Positions 37,601-49,606 of a stretch of DNA of 64,000 nt are shown piece after piece. The DNA is from Tamarix chinensis (Eukaryota > Streptophyta > Magnoliopsida > Caryophyllales > Tamaricaceae). The DNA is taken from contig CM060181.1 of NCBI GenBank assembly GCA_030549775.1, positions 31,284,753-31,348,752 of the forward strand. The letters run 5' to 3'. The stretch's first letter is position 1; the number at the start of each line of letters is the position of its first letter. The notes beneath the pieces were generated by a model, which saw only the letters and a list, made by a program, of their open reading frames with translations, ran no database searches and was not told the origin of the DNA. The translations under genes and the position numbers were made by a program.

Positions 37601-40501
37601 AGCATGCTTTGTACTGAGTAAGCTAAGTTACCTCTTCAATGAGAGTCATAAGCACACAATGTTCTAGCATAATATGGAGATCATTCTACAATATTTCATA
37701 CTTATGCCATATAATTAGGTATACATGCTCTATCATGGTTATATAATGCATTAGAAACTCACACCATACATGACTCATCATGCTTATCAATATAACACAA
37801 CATCATAAATAGCAACATACAATCTACTAAGCAGATTCTTTAAATTATTATTTGGGCTTCTACCATCTATTTCATAAAGTTTTCCACCAAGTCCATTTTT
37901 CTAACTTACATAATTCATTAGTTAATTTATTTATAAGCCACTATCTCTCTTTTTATTTTTTTATTTTTATTTTTTCTTTATCCACATATTTATTCTAAAT
38001 TATTATCGAGCAATGGACTGTATACTATCCTATGGAAGTCTATCCAACCAAAAGATATAAATTTTGACTGAAGCTAAGTAACCACCAATGGATATACAGT
38101 CTAATTGAAGCTAAAAACCACCTACATGATTAAACCCTTTAGTATCTATATCCTCTAGTACATCATTAGTATCTAGAGTAGGTAAGACACTAAGATCTAC
38201 TAGAATTTTGCCTGACATCACGAATAAATGCCCAAAGGTAGACTAAGCCTCGGTAGCTAATTAAGTATCGGGTAAACCAAATCTATACACAATTCGATCA
38301 TCTTCCACTTTAAGTGATTAGTGCTTTATTTACCAAAGTTACGTGATCATGAAAGGCCCATACCTCATCCAAGTTATACATCCACATACTTATTCTATCT
38401 TAGCCATTTTTATTCCCTCATCCATGTGGTCGGATTTCCATTAAGGCTTAAATAATATTAATCAATCCATCAGGATAATCCATTTTAGGCTAGTGATCTA
38501 GGTTATATTACCCTTTAAAGTCATAAAATACTTATTTGAGGTTTTCCACTAAGTCCTTCATAAACACTAGTTGAGAATGCCATTAACTATGATCTATTTA
38601 ATCCATCCATTATGTTTTCCAATCCATGCCAAAAAGTGTATTTCCATCATTAAATAGTCTTATGGTAGCATTAGGCATAGTCTCAAAGCATATCAAATCT
38701 AAAAGATCAAAATCACATAATTTAGCCGAACCAGTTGATCATTTTGGCTTAACCGGTTGATTAATTTTTCTAATCAAATGATCTTTTTGGGCTAACCAGT
38801 TGATCGGTTTGGCTTAGCTAAACCTAAGATTCCTTTGAATCTATTGATTAGTTTAGCAAAACCAGTTAACCGTTTTGAGACAAGTCGATTGGTTTTGCTA
38901 AACTAGTTGATGAGTTTATGAAGAGAGAAACCAAGATCACCAAATGGTCACTAATTGATTGGTTTGGGTCAACTAGTTGACTATTCTAAGGACCAGTCGA
39001 TTGGTTTGACCTAATTAGTCAATTGGTTTGCCCCAACTAAGACATAATAGAAAATTTTCATGCCAATCACACTCTAAAACCCTACCAAATATAACCCAAA
39101 ACATACCATGACATATTGCCAACATTTTACTAGCTCATAAATCGAATCATGCTTCATATTCAAGAATATTGACCTTATTTCCTCTAAAATCATGCATTTT
39201 TTATTATTAAAGTTTACAAAAAAATCATCATGCATCAATCTGAAGCCAAACTCTCATACACTCTTATAAAATTAACACTTCATAGAATACACTACATCAT
39301 ATGCTTATTCAGACCACACTTTAGAGGTGAATGACTTATTTGATGTTTTAGCAAGATTTTTGACTTATGAGAAAAAACTTAACTCGAAAGAGTCTCAACT
39401 TCCAAAACCTTTAACAACAACAAATTAAACATTTAGAAATCATTAAATCTTTTCACAACATAGAACTCAAATTAGAAGGAAAAACAAGCTTACCAAACCT
39501 AAGATAAAAATAGAGAAAGATTCTACTGAGTGAAACTTAACTTCCTTTTAAATATAACCTACTCTTGCTTAAAGATAAAATAAGAAGGAGACAGAGAAAT
39601 GACCGAAAGAGTGGAAAGAACTTGAAAGCAAGTTTGGAGTGGGGAGGAAAGAATACAAGTGCTAGAGAGCTGAGATATTTTGGAGATCGAAAGAAAAGTG
39701 AGAAGGGGTGATTAGGGTTATTTACAACTAAAAAATTGGTTCAAACATGTGTTAGTTTATGTAAAAGATCAAACAAACCTAACTTTACTATCCAAATTTG
39801 AGTTGATTGGATGGATTTTTTCAAATTTAGATTGACTTTCCTTTAAAAGTTGAAATGATGATTTTCTAGGGAGTGCAGGTTGAATTGACCTAAAAAATAT
39901 CAAACACGAGAAGGGTAATAGAAGATCAGCATGGGAAGGAATCTCCCAACTAAGTAGAGACAATCTAGGAATCAAAGCAATGATTCTAGAGGTGTGTAGA
40001 GGAGAGAGGTAAAAGAAGATAAGGGTGAGGTCATCATCTCCTTTAACTGTCCAAATCAAACCCTCGAATTAGTTCAAGGCAATTGCTAGAGGCTAACAAA
40101 TGATAAAAATGGTTAGGAATCTCTAAAGACTAGCTTAGAGTGGGATTATCAAGTTTCCATTTTGGTATAATTATTTTTTTAGAAAATCAAGTTTAAAAAA
40201 TATACCCAGCCTGACCAACCAGCCGATTAATTTAGCCTACCAGTTAACTATTCTATTAACTAGTTAATGAGTTCTCCAAACCAGTCGATTAGCTCATTCG
40301 AAAAAACCCTTTACCTAAAATGATGAACTAATTAATTAGTCTACTTAAAAACTTATTTTTTTTCAATTTTCCAAGCTTTATTGAAATCCATCTTCACCTC
40401 AAACCCAATTTTAGTTCGAAATCAAAGTCAAACATTATCAAGTTTTAATAAACACCATAACTTTCCATTCAAAAAACCTTACAAAAATGTGGGGTATTAA
40501 A
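34662..40501 (+). mobile_element. Long solo LTR with a further insertion inside
   Basis: It starts TGTAACATTCC (34,662) and ends GGGGTATTAAA (40,501, final TACA mutated to TAAA). The flanks GAAAC (34,657-34,661) and AAAAC (40,502-40,506) are a near-perfect 5-bp duplication. The sequence after the start parallels the inverted LTR fragments at 24,170-24,060 and 7,850-7,740. 'AACCAGTTGATC', 'AGTCGATTGGTTT'-like motifs repeat many times at 38,730-39,050 and 40,200-40,330. Without the 35.15-37.61 kb insert it is about 3.4 kb. Coding-looking frames (for example minus 39,769-40,059) are not convincing. Confidence 0.7.
35147..37608. mobile_element. Unidentified 2.5-kb insertion inside the solo LTR
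   Basis: Family LTRs have a continuous block '...catcaatat-gc-t-tgtactgagtaagctaagttacc'. Here it is broken after CATCAATAC (about 35,147) and resumes at CATGCTTTGTACTGAG (about 37,606), so about 2.46 kb were inserted. The insert holds a roughly 203-bp repeat in three diverged copies (anchors TTCAAAGCT near 35,964, 36,166 and 36,370) and a TATA-like CTATAAATGTG near 36,972. It has no recognisable protein. It may be an LTR or a non-autonomous retroelement. Exact ends and duplication are unresolved. Confidence 0.5.
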
Positions 40502-43139
40502 AAAACTCACAAGGGCATCCTTTTAAACCCATTTATAACTCCTACATATCAAAAAACCTCTATTCTCTATCAACCCATCCATTGCCCTGCGAGTTTGAAC
40601 CGTGAACATTTCACTTTTGTTAAAAAGTTTAGTATTTATAAACTTAACTTCATCACTCATAAATTTTGTGCCACAATCAAGATTTATGCTTATAATATCT
40701 CTTATGCATGGCTCGAAACATATGTCCTTGATGCAGACACAAAATCTAGCCATTCCTTACCCTTTGTTGAGAAGAATGAAAATGTGAGTGTCTGTAACAC
40801 CCCCAAAATTTATAGTTGTAAATTTTTCATTTGTTATGAAAAATCATGCACCAAAAATGGCAGGTGCTATTGCCATGATCAGTATGAGATTTACCCTTGG
40901 CCAGTCTCATACTAATTATAAGGCTAAAGGTACAAAATTCATTAACAAGGGTGATTAAAAACCATAATAGTTCAACATTAATTAATGAAATCATAATACA
41001 AAAATGTTAAAGTTAATACATAATTAAAATAAAGTAAAACAACACCCCACTATAAGGGAATAAAAGCAATGGAAACATAAAGAGCTAAAAAGTATGGAGA
41101 ACACCCTCTCAGGCCCCACTCTAGATATATTTGATCCTCATTCTACCCCAACCTATTCATCATATGAATCAAATTCAGTAAGTGCATCATCTCCTACCTG
41201 CAAAGACTCAAGAGGGGGCACATCTTGTTGGAATGAGCAACACCCATGATAGGGGTGATCGGTATGCTACGTACTAAGTAAGGTAACTATATAGCTAAGA
41301 TAGGGGATATCATATAAAAGATTGATAATGCAAGCAGTAAGTTAATAAGATTAATCACCACTATCGGAAATTTAAGCCATTAGTTCCATCTTGTTGGAAT
41401 TATATCCACACGAGTACAGGAATCCCACTATTATGGCTAGTGGAACAGAAGTAACTACTCTATGACAAAACACACCTGACCACTATTATAGTTGGTGGAA
41501 CAGTTTCCAAGGCAAAACGATCTTGACCACTATTATAGTCGGTGGAACTGAAATCATCCTAAGTCTAGCCATGACCCACGTGGTGTTCCACTGTAAGTAA
41601 TTAGTATATTTTCCATGATTTATTATTGTCCAATGTTTGGTTTATTAAGCTTGGAACCCCCACTATTATAGCTGGTAGAACAAGAATAATACACTAAGGT
41701 AGAATGTTCCTAGCCACTATTATTTGCCTTTGGAATAATGTCCAGGACAAAAATGCTCCTAGACACTATTATTGCCAGTGGAATGGAAATCATCCTAAAC
41801 TTAGGGTCAGCTCAATAATCTTTCATTTTAAGTGATTAATATTTTATTCGTGTCTTATTTCACAAGCAACCCCTAACTAGACATGTACACTCCGATGAGC
41901 TTTCCTGACTCTTTATCACTCTTCCACCCCAGACTCCCTAAATAACCCTATCCCATAACTTGGAAGCTCCACACTCCACAAGACTCTAGGACCCATTTCT
42001 ACCTTCCACCATAATCATCATGAATTCAAAACCTCCCACTCATATGGGTCAAGGCCCTTTTTCCCATTTCTTTACATAGGCTCACCTTTGGCCACTAGGG
42101 TTTTTCCTTGAAACCCTAATTTGGTCTATGTGGTCTTAGCTTGTCCTTTTCTTTCATTGCCCACACTCGCTCTTGATTCTAAAACCATAAATCCACTCAA
42201 CCTACTCCAAAAATTATAACCTGACTCTCTATCTTCCCCATGTGATAATGAACCTTAGTTGGTCACCCTAAACATCCCTAATGCACCCTTTTTCTTCCAC
42301 ACCCTCTTCTCATACACCACTCTACCCTCCATTTAACTTGATTCACACCCTCCCTCCTAATCACAACCAAAATTCCAACCAACTTCCTTAACCTCTCCCA
42401 AAATACCTCTATAGTTAGGGTTTTCCCCTAAAACTCTAGTTAGGCTCATATGCATACTTTTATCAACCCATGTACTAACTCTTCCCCAAGTACACCTTTC
42501 ACCCAAATTGCACTTTCCTCTCCATGGTCAACCCTCAAACTAACTTTTCTCATGTAAGATTTTCCCCCATGCAAGGACCATATATCCCATGTAAAGCTCA
42601 CACTCTCCATGCAAGATTTTACCCTAAACCTTCATTTTATTACTTTCTTCCTTTATTTTCTCATCCATATTTCATAATACACTTAGGATTTTCCCCAATT
42701 TTCTTTACTCACTCCACCCTCTTTATTTCTTTTAGTTCCCTATAACCACTCAAACCCACCTAAGGCCTCTAAGTATGCATATCATACCATATAAACCCTA
42801 CATAAGGGCATGTCTTTGATAAAAAGTTATAGCACACATTTTACATATAATATAAATCATACTCAACATACCTTAGCTCCTTGTAATCTAAGCTACATTA
42901 CACACATACTTAGTTCACATTCACATATATGTATATACCACATACCATTACGCCTTAAATATATCCTTACCTAATAGGACTCCTAGCCTGGAATATGAAT
43001 CCTATGCCTCCTCACGTGAAAGGGTTTCCTCATAACCTATAAAAATAATATAACTAGTTATTTCACCTTCTTCATACTCCTGTTTCTTTTTCTTTATTTC
43101 CTTAATCAAATATTAATGATAATGATGATGATGATGATG

Positions 43140-43176
<37 letters not shown>

Positions 43177-43254
43177 TAAAAAATAAAATATACTAAGTAG
43201 GTAGGAAGAATAAAGGCACAATCAGAAGGGACAACAGGTAAGGGGACGGCGACG

Positions 43255-44110
43255 ACACATGGTGGTGATGGTGGTGATGCAAAAGAAGAGTTTTGGGGTT
43301 ATGAAATAGGAGGGGAGTTAGGGTTTATTAGGTAGTAGGGTTTCTTGGGTTAGAAGGGGTTGTGGTGGTGGTTGTGGCCTCAAGGTGGTGGTGCATGTGG
43401 TGCTAGTGGTGGAGACCTAGAGGGAAAGAAGAGAAAAGAGGAGGGTGAAGGGGAAAGAAGAGGGAAGTGGTGGTTTGGTAAGGTAGGGGAGAGTTTTTTG
43501 GGTGGGAAGGGAGATAGGGAGGGTGGTGGGTGTTGCGGTGGCGACATAGGGTGGCGTAGGGCAGTACAGATGGCAGAGGGAGGTGCAAAAGGGTAGTTTA
43601 AGCTACCCACTTTGAATAGGTGGGGAGAGAAGAGTAAGGGGAGTGTTTTGTTGGGTGGAGAGTGATGTAGGGAAGAGAAAGGGAGAGTGTGGTAGTGGTG
43701 GTGATGGTGATGTAAAAGAAGGGTTTTAGGTTTGGGAAAAAGGAGGGGAGTTAGGGTTTCTTAGGTGGTAGGGTTTCCTGGGTCATAGGGGGTTGTGGTA
43801 GTGATGGTGGCCTCACGGCACCTATGCATGTGGAGGTGGTGGTAGCGGCTGAGAGGGAAATAAGAGAAAAGAGGAGAGAGAAGGGGGAAGAAGAGGGAAG
43901 TGGTGGTGTGGTAAGGTAGAGGAGAGTTTTCTAGACGAGAAGGGAGGAAGGGAGGGTGGTGGTTGCTGTGGTGGTGGCGGCATAGGTGGCAGAGGGAGGT
44001 TCAAAAGGGTAGCTTGAGCTACCCATTTTGCATAGGTGGGGAGAGAAGAGGAAAGGCATTTAGGGGCAGGGAAGTATTTCATTAGGTGGAGGGTGATGCA
44101 GGGAAGAGAA
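43255..44110 (+). repeat. Tandem duplication of about 420-430 bp in the purine-rich block
   Basis: GGGGAGTTAGGGTTT recurs at 43,312 and 43,745, and the AAAAGGGTAG...AGCTACCCA block at 43,587 and 44,003. The intervening sequence matches in the same order, so this is one tandem duplication with small indels. Confidence 0.8.
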
Positions 44111-44956
44111 AGGGAGGGTGTTTTGATGGTGGCATGTTGTGGCGACGGTAGTAGAGGCGGCTGATTTGGCTATACGAGTAAGGATGGGGGTTGATTGACA
44201 TAAAAAAGGAGAGAAATGAGGGATTAAGGGTGTTTATAGGGGAAATAGCTGGGGGAAGTGGACAAGGGAGGGAAGAAGACAAGGAGGTGGGGGTGGTTGG
44301 CTGCCGGCCAGCGTGTAGGCGAGTATAGCTTCATGACTGGGGGGATAAGGGTAGGGTCTTGTAGGGGTGCAGGGGAGTAGGGGGCTGTGGGGATTGCAAG
44401 AGGGAGGGGGACCATGTAGGGTAGTACCTGTTGCACGTCCTGTAAGTCAAAATGAGGAAAGGAGGAGGGGAGAGAGAGGGGTAAAGTTGCGAAGCAGCCA
44501 TGCCTAGCAACTCTGATGGGGGGGGGGGAAGACTAGGGCAGAAGGGGAAAGAAGGAGAAAAAAGGAAAAGAGGAGGTAGCGGGGTGCGCTTGGGCTGGGG
44601 CATGTGGGGAAAGAAAGGAAAAAGAAAAAGAAGAAAAGTTGGTCTAGGGAGAGAAAGGAGAGAAATGAGGGGGAAGGGAAAGAGTGGGCCATTGTTGGGC
44701 GTAGCCTAGCCGGCCAAAGGAGGGGGAAAGGAAGAAAAAAATAAAAGTAAGAAAAGGATAAAGAAAATGAAGAAAAAGGGAAAAAAGGGGTGGTATGGTG
44801 GTTTGAGATTGTTTTTTTGTGTTTTAAGAATAATAATAAAATAATTTTTTATTAATTTAAAAATTATTATTATGATTTACTTATACTTTATTTTAGTTTA
44901 GAAAATAAATTTAATCACCACTAATTAGTTCCCTACATCATTTTTCTTCTTTTATA

Positions 44957-45002
44957 GCCATAATAATAATAATAATAATAATTATTATTATTATTATTAT
45001 TA
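44957..45002. repeat. Palindromic (AAT)n/(ATT)n microsatellite
   Basis: Seven or so AAT units run directly into a similar number of ATT units, making a near-perfect palindrome of about 44 bp about 100 bp before the LTR end. It can form a hairpin or cruciform. Confidence 0.8.
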
Positions 45003-45679
45003 TAATACTATTTTATTAGAAATGACATATATAATTAAACCTTATACAATAATCTTTATTTTATTTTTAAATTATATAATAACATTTTGGGGTATTACAG
45101 TGTCTTATTTATTTTAGTCCATAAACCGCCACCTCTAAGGCATGAGCATAAGAGTTTTAATGAGAAGTGAAGTTTCTCTAAACTTAACTCTAAAATTTTA
45201 ATAAGATTACTTACACATGTATGAAAACTCTTTGTCTTTTGCTCTATCAATTTTGATCTCTTATTATGTTTACCATGTGTCATGATTTTTTTTATTTGTT
45301 GAATATTGTTGGCCATTCGTTTTATGATGAGACATAAGTTGCTCTCATTCCTTATCTCCTTTTCTTTTCTTGTATCAAGTGTTATACTGATGTTTGATTC
45401 AATAAGTTGAATCCTCAACAACTAGAGGGGTTTGATGCGGGATCATGCATCATCATTTTTATTCTTGCTAATGAAAGTTATGGTGACTTTGTCATCAGTC
45501 TTTGTAAGGTTTAAGAAAACCATTATGTTGTCATTTTTGTTCTAGTAGGCTTAATTTATGGTTTTGGTTTGACTTCTTATCAAAGTAAACCATTCTTGAA
45601 ACTAAAGGTTAGGAACCTTGGGCATAAATTTGAAAGATTCAAGGTTGCATGAATTGGGATATGCACTAACAACTAGGGA

Positions 45680-48600
45680 TGTAACACCCCACATTTTACT
45701 ATGGATTTTTTTATATATTTATAGCGGAATCATATAATTAAAATATTGGGTGTTACCGCCATAATTGGTGTAATTTTAGTTTATTATACCATCCATTCAT
45801 CAATCACAAGGCTAAAATCATTCATAGTAAAACAAATTAGTTAGAAATGAGAGAAGCTTTTCAAATACATATTAGTTTGGAGGTTAACTCTAGAATAGAG
45901 TAACAAAATACAATAAAAGCAATACCATGGATTGAATTATCCAAGAGGTATCTAGGTAAAACATCATTTTAATAACATGGCTCTTTTCCCAAACACCCAA
46001 TACAAATAAAATTCACTCCCCCTTATACAATGCATCAAAAGCAGCAAAATCATCCAGCTGGACCTTAAAGACCGACATAAAAGCATCAGGGTCCTCTACT
46101 CGTAGAAATGAGCAACACCCATAAAAGGGTGGTCAATATACTATGTATTGAGTAAGATAAAGATACTATCGAGTTAGGACTACAGTTAAATATACACATG
46201 CACAATAGAGAATAAGTACACATGTGATAGACATTAGACATCACAAGGTAAGGAATGATATAAGAATTTTTATTCAAAACAATTTTTTTATTCTTTTATT
46301 TATGTTGAGTTCAGGGATCCTACTATTATTAAACCAGTAGAATGTTCTGAAACACCTCTCAAGGATAATATACCTGAGCCACTATTATCATCCGGTGGAA
46401 TTGATCCAACTTCTTGGTCTCGACTCACATACTCTTCCACTTTAAGTTATTAGTATCTTTGTTATACTCTAATTGAGCATAGTGTTATAAGGATTGATTT
46501 GGTTACTTATATAAATATGGTATACCATCCATTTGGTGATTCCATCATAAGAAATCCACAAAAGTGCTCTAGGGCAGCCCCCACGTGGTTGTATATACTC
46601 GAGGTATTACAAATGGTATCAGAGTGAAACTGTGACAGTGTGCTAAACTTGGATGAGCCAATCGGCCGCCCAATGGGACAATTCTTAGGATAAAACTGTA
46701 TTGAGTTAGTTAATGGTTAAGGCACAATGAGGACATTGAGTTCTTTGAGTGGGGGTGAATGTAATACCCCAATTGAGCAGAGTGTTATAAGGATTGATTT
46801 AACTACTTATATCAACATCGTATACCATCTTTTTGGTAATTCCATTATAAGAATTCTATAGTTAAGCATTATGGGCGTGTATTAATTTTAAGGATGGGTG
46901 ACTTTACCAGGAAGCTTCAAAATTTTTAAAAAAATTTCTCAGGAAGTGAGTGAGTGAGGACAAAGCTCGCTGAAAGAACTCGTATTGATCTATCGGGCTA
47001 GTCGCTCAATCCGAAAGCGCTCCAAGGTAGCCCCTGTAAGGTTGTATCGACTCGGGGTGTTACAATCTTACCCATTAGGTTAATTATTTCAAATTATATT
47101 CTTATTCATGATGAGTATTGGGCCCTGCCATTCTTAATCCTATAGAACAGGTTGAAACACCTCTTAGGGACAATACACTTGAGCCACTATTATCATTCAG
47201 TGGAACAGATCCATAAAATAATTCAGCTTCTCTCACATGATCTTTCACTTTAAATAATTAATATTTTATTTATGATTGATTTGACAAGTATAAAACATTT
47301 TTAGAGCTAGTAAAGCGCATCACAAGATGGGTTAAGACCCTTATATTCCCCAAAACCTTTAAATAATTACAATATTAGTAAAATAATTATACTAATATTA
47401 ATAATAGTATTAATAATGATAATAAACTTATAATAATTTAAATAAATTCCTAACTTCAAAACTAACAATCTAATTAACTCAAGAATACTCTCAACCCTGC
47501 CAACAAAAATTTATCAATAATATTACATCTAATAACAATAATAATAATAATGATAATAATAATAATTATATTCGAATAAATACCATAACTTGTCCCTCAA
47601 ATATTATAATTATCAACATACTATAATTTTGAGGCTTAACTGTAAGGTCTTTTACATGCGATAATAACGCTATCTTAAAAGTTAATATTTCCGGGCTTAT
47701 AAATCCTAATATCAAAAATCTATCATGACTTTTCTTGTAGGGCTCAAACAATAACTATATTTAATATAAATTACCAAAATACTCAAAATACTAATTTTAA
47801 ATAAAATTTTTGGATTTTGTGGTCAAACTCTCCCATTTCAAATATGTGATAATAGCCTTCTCGTTTTAGGGTTAATATTCCTAAATCAACCATTTTTATA
47901 CTTTATTAAACTTAGGTTATTCAAAAATAGTCTACGCACTTCATATAAACTATTTAGCATATTTTAGATGATATAACATCTTAAAATACCATGATTTTCA
48001 TATTTAATCCATGTTAACCAAAATACCCTTATTGATAATAAAACCCTTATTTCATGTAAATCTTATATGTTTGGTAACATTATCCTCTAATCCATGTTTT
48101 TATCCATAGATCTTATTATACTCATCATATCATTAATAAATCCATAATACCACCACCGAGGGTTTTTCCACATAAAATAACAATATCGTATAATATTTAC
48201 TTACTCATTTTCTATCATATAATATCAACCTCATGGTATAGCATTAACAACATATATTAATTCACATAATAACAATTGTATGATACAAAAACATGCATAA
48301 CACTTAGCAATAAAAACCCTAGACTGTGATAAGTATCCTTACTAAAAACTGCTTCGGGCACCAAGCACGTAACTCCTTATCCACCTCTTTCGAAACTTTA
48401 GAAAAATCACCTAAGAAATCAAATAAAAAAAACACCATTAGAAATTAATGATATAATTAATGTAGGAAGGTAATGGGAGGGTGAAGGAAAAGATAAAAAC
48501 CAAACCAAGGGAGTTTAAGCCAAAATGGTGCAATAAGGACAGGATTCTATTAAGTTGGCCAAAAAAGGGGTGGCGGGTTCAATGGTTGCCACAAAAAAGG

Positions 48601-49606
48601 GGGTATATCTTTGATGTAAATGGTCAAAGGTGGTGTGATGGTTTCGGTGGAAAATGGGTGAAGGTGGTGATGATGGTTTTAGTGTAGGCTGTTGAAGAAT
48701 GGAGGGGTGCACCTGTTGGAATGGATGAGGATGGAGGAGGTGCTACTGTAGTTTGTGGCTGCCAAAAATGGAGGGAGAAGAACTGGTTTAGGCTACCAAA
48801 GGAAGGTGATGGGTTGTGGTTGAAGTTTCCAAAGATAAGGGTGGTGGTGCAATCATTTTTGCCGCAACCAAGGAGGAAGAAAAAAAGAGAGAAGGGGTTG
48901 TGGTGTAGGATGCTGAAGGGGAGGGTGTTGCACAGTTGGTTTTAGCCAGTAGCTCGGGGTGAGTCTTGACAAGGGTAACTAAAGGGGAGTGGGATGATTC
49001 AATTAATATTGCCGAAGGTGGTTTTTTGTGGTAGCAAGGAGGAGGTGAAGGAATAAGAAGATGATGGTGCTGGTTTACAAAATCAAAAGGGCGAGAAGAG
49101 AGGTGGTTGGAGCATTAAATGCTCATTATATATATATATATACAGACACACACACACACACACATGCATAGGGATGACGGTTCAATCTACCAAAACTTTC
49201 AACACAAACCCTTAAACTAGGAGGGGGAAGTTGATGAGGTAGAGGCATACTTGATAGGGGAGTCATACATGCAAGGGGAAGGGAAGAGAATGGGGAAAAC
49301 AAGTATGAGGAAAAATGAGAAGAAAAAGAGAAAAGGAGAAAAGGGAAGTGGTGTTGTGGGTTTAGATTTAGGTTTAAATTAAAAAATAATTTAGGTTAGT
49401 GTATTAGGATAATTAAATTAAATGATTATCTAAGATTAGGTTTAGGTTAGAAAAGATATTAGCAACTCAAAATAAAAATTAGGGTTAAGCTAAGATTTAG
49501 GTTTAGTGAGTTAGGGTAAGACCGAAAAATAATTTTTTTGAAGTTAAAATTAGGTTATGATATTAATTACTCAGGATTAGGGTTAGTTAAAATTTAGGGT
49601 ATTACA
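45680..49606 (+). mobile_element. 3.9-kb solo LTR with nested Cassandra, TSD AGGGA
   Basis: It starts TGTAACACCCC (45,680) and ends AGGGTATTACA (49,606), with a perfect AGGGA duplication (45,675-45,679 and 49,607-49,611). The second copy of the host LTR (31,475-31,500) shows the empty site. A Cassandra element sits at 46,460-47,064, so the LTR alone is about 3.3 kb. It shows the family's 'CACTATTAT' repeats near 46,318 and 46,379, and a purine-rich block at 48,480-49,350 with an (AT)n(AC)n microsatellite near 49,127-49,164. No gag-pol. Confidence 0.85.
46460..47064 (+). mobile_element. Cassandra TRIM retrotransposon with 5S-deleted 5' LTR, TSD ATCTT
   Basis: A perfect ATCTT duplication (46,455-46,459 and 47,065-47,069) bounds the element. 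The 5' LTR (46,460-46,611) is followed by the PBS TGGTATCAGAG (46,614-46,624). A short non-coding interior ends in a purine-rich GAGTGGGGGTGAA tract, and the 3' LTR is 46,760-47,064 (305 bp). The 3' LTR carries a 5S rRNA-like block (about 46,841-46,914: GTTAAGCAT, GGATGGGTGAC, CAGGAAG), the hallmark of Cassandra TRIMs. The 5' LTR is only 152 bp because the 5S-like centre is deleted. It encodes no protein and would depend on other elements for movement. Confidence 0.85.

Larger units (their letters stand above)
40793..45099 (+). mobile_element. 4.3-kb solo LTR, TSD GTGTC
   Basis: The start is TGTAACACCCCC (40,793) and the end GGGGTATTACA (45,099), flanked by a perfect GTGTC duplication (40,788-40,792 and 45,100-45,104). 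It shares with the LTR at 11,065 the 'CACTATTATAG...GGTGGAAC' repeats (41,425-41,780) and the 'gtactaagtaaggtaac' block (41,272). The 3' purine-rich block (43,230-44,770) includes a roughly 420-430-bp tandem duplication, and microsatellites lie at 43,118-43,172. No gag-pol. Long frames in the purine block are composition artefacts. Confidence 0.85.
40487..45170 (+). pseudogene. Open frame of the nested retrotransposon split by the 40,793-45,099 LTR
   Basis: The frame from the ATG at 40,487 runs open to the LTR insertion point. If the LTR and one copy of its GTGTC duplication are removed (joining 40,792 to 45,105), it continues in the same frame through 'HKPPPLRHEHKSFNEK' to a stop at 45,168-45,170, about 123 codons. 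The ATG itself lies in the tail of the preceding LTR, so the original start was further upstream, probably in the segment ending at 34,661. It contains LETYVLDADTKSSHSLPFVE. I recognise no family. It is part of the interior of the 31.3-50.7 kb element. Confidence 0.4.

Noticed and set aside
43360..44709. Gly/Arg-rich or Pro-rich proteins
   Set aside because: Same purine-block composition effect within the LTR 40,793-45,099; no domains and no splice structure.
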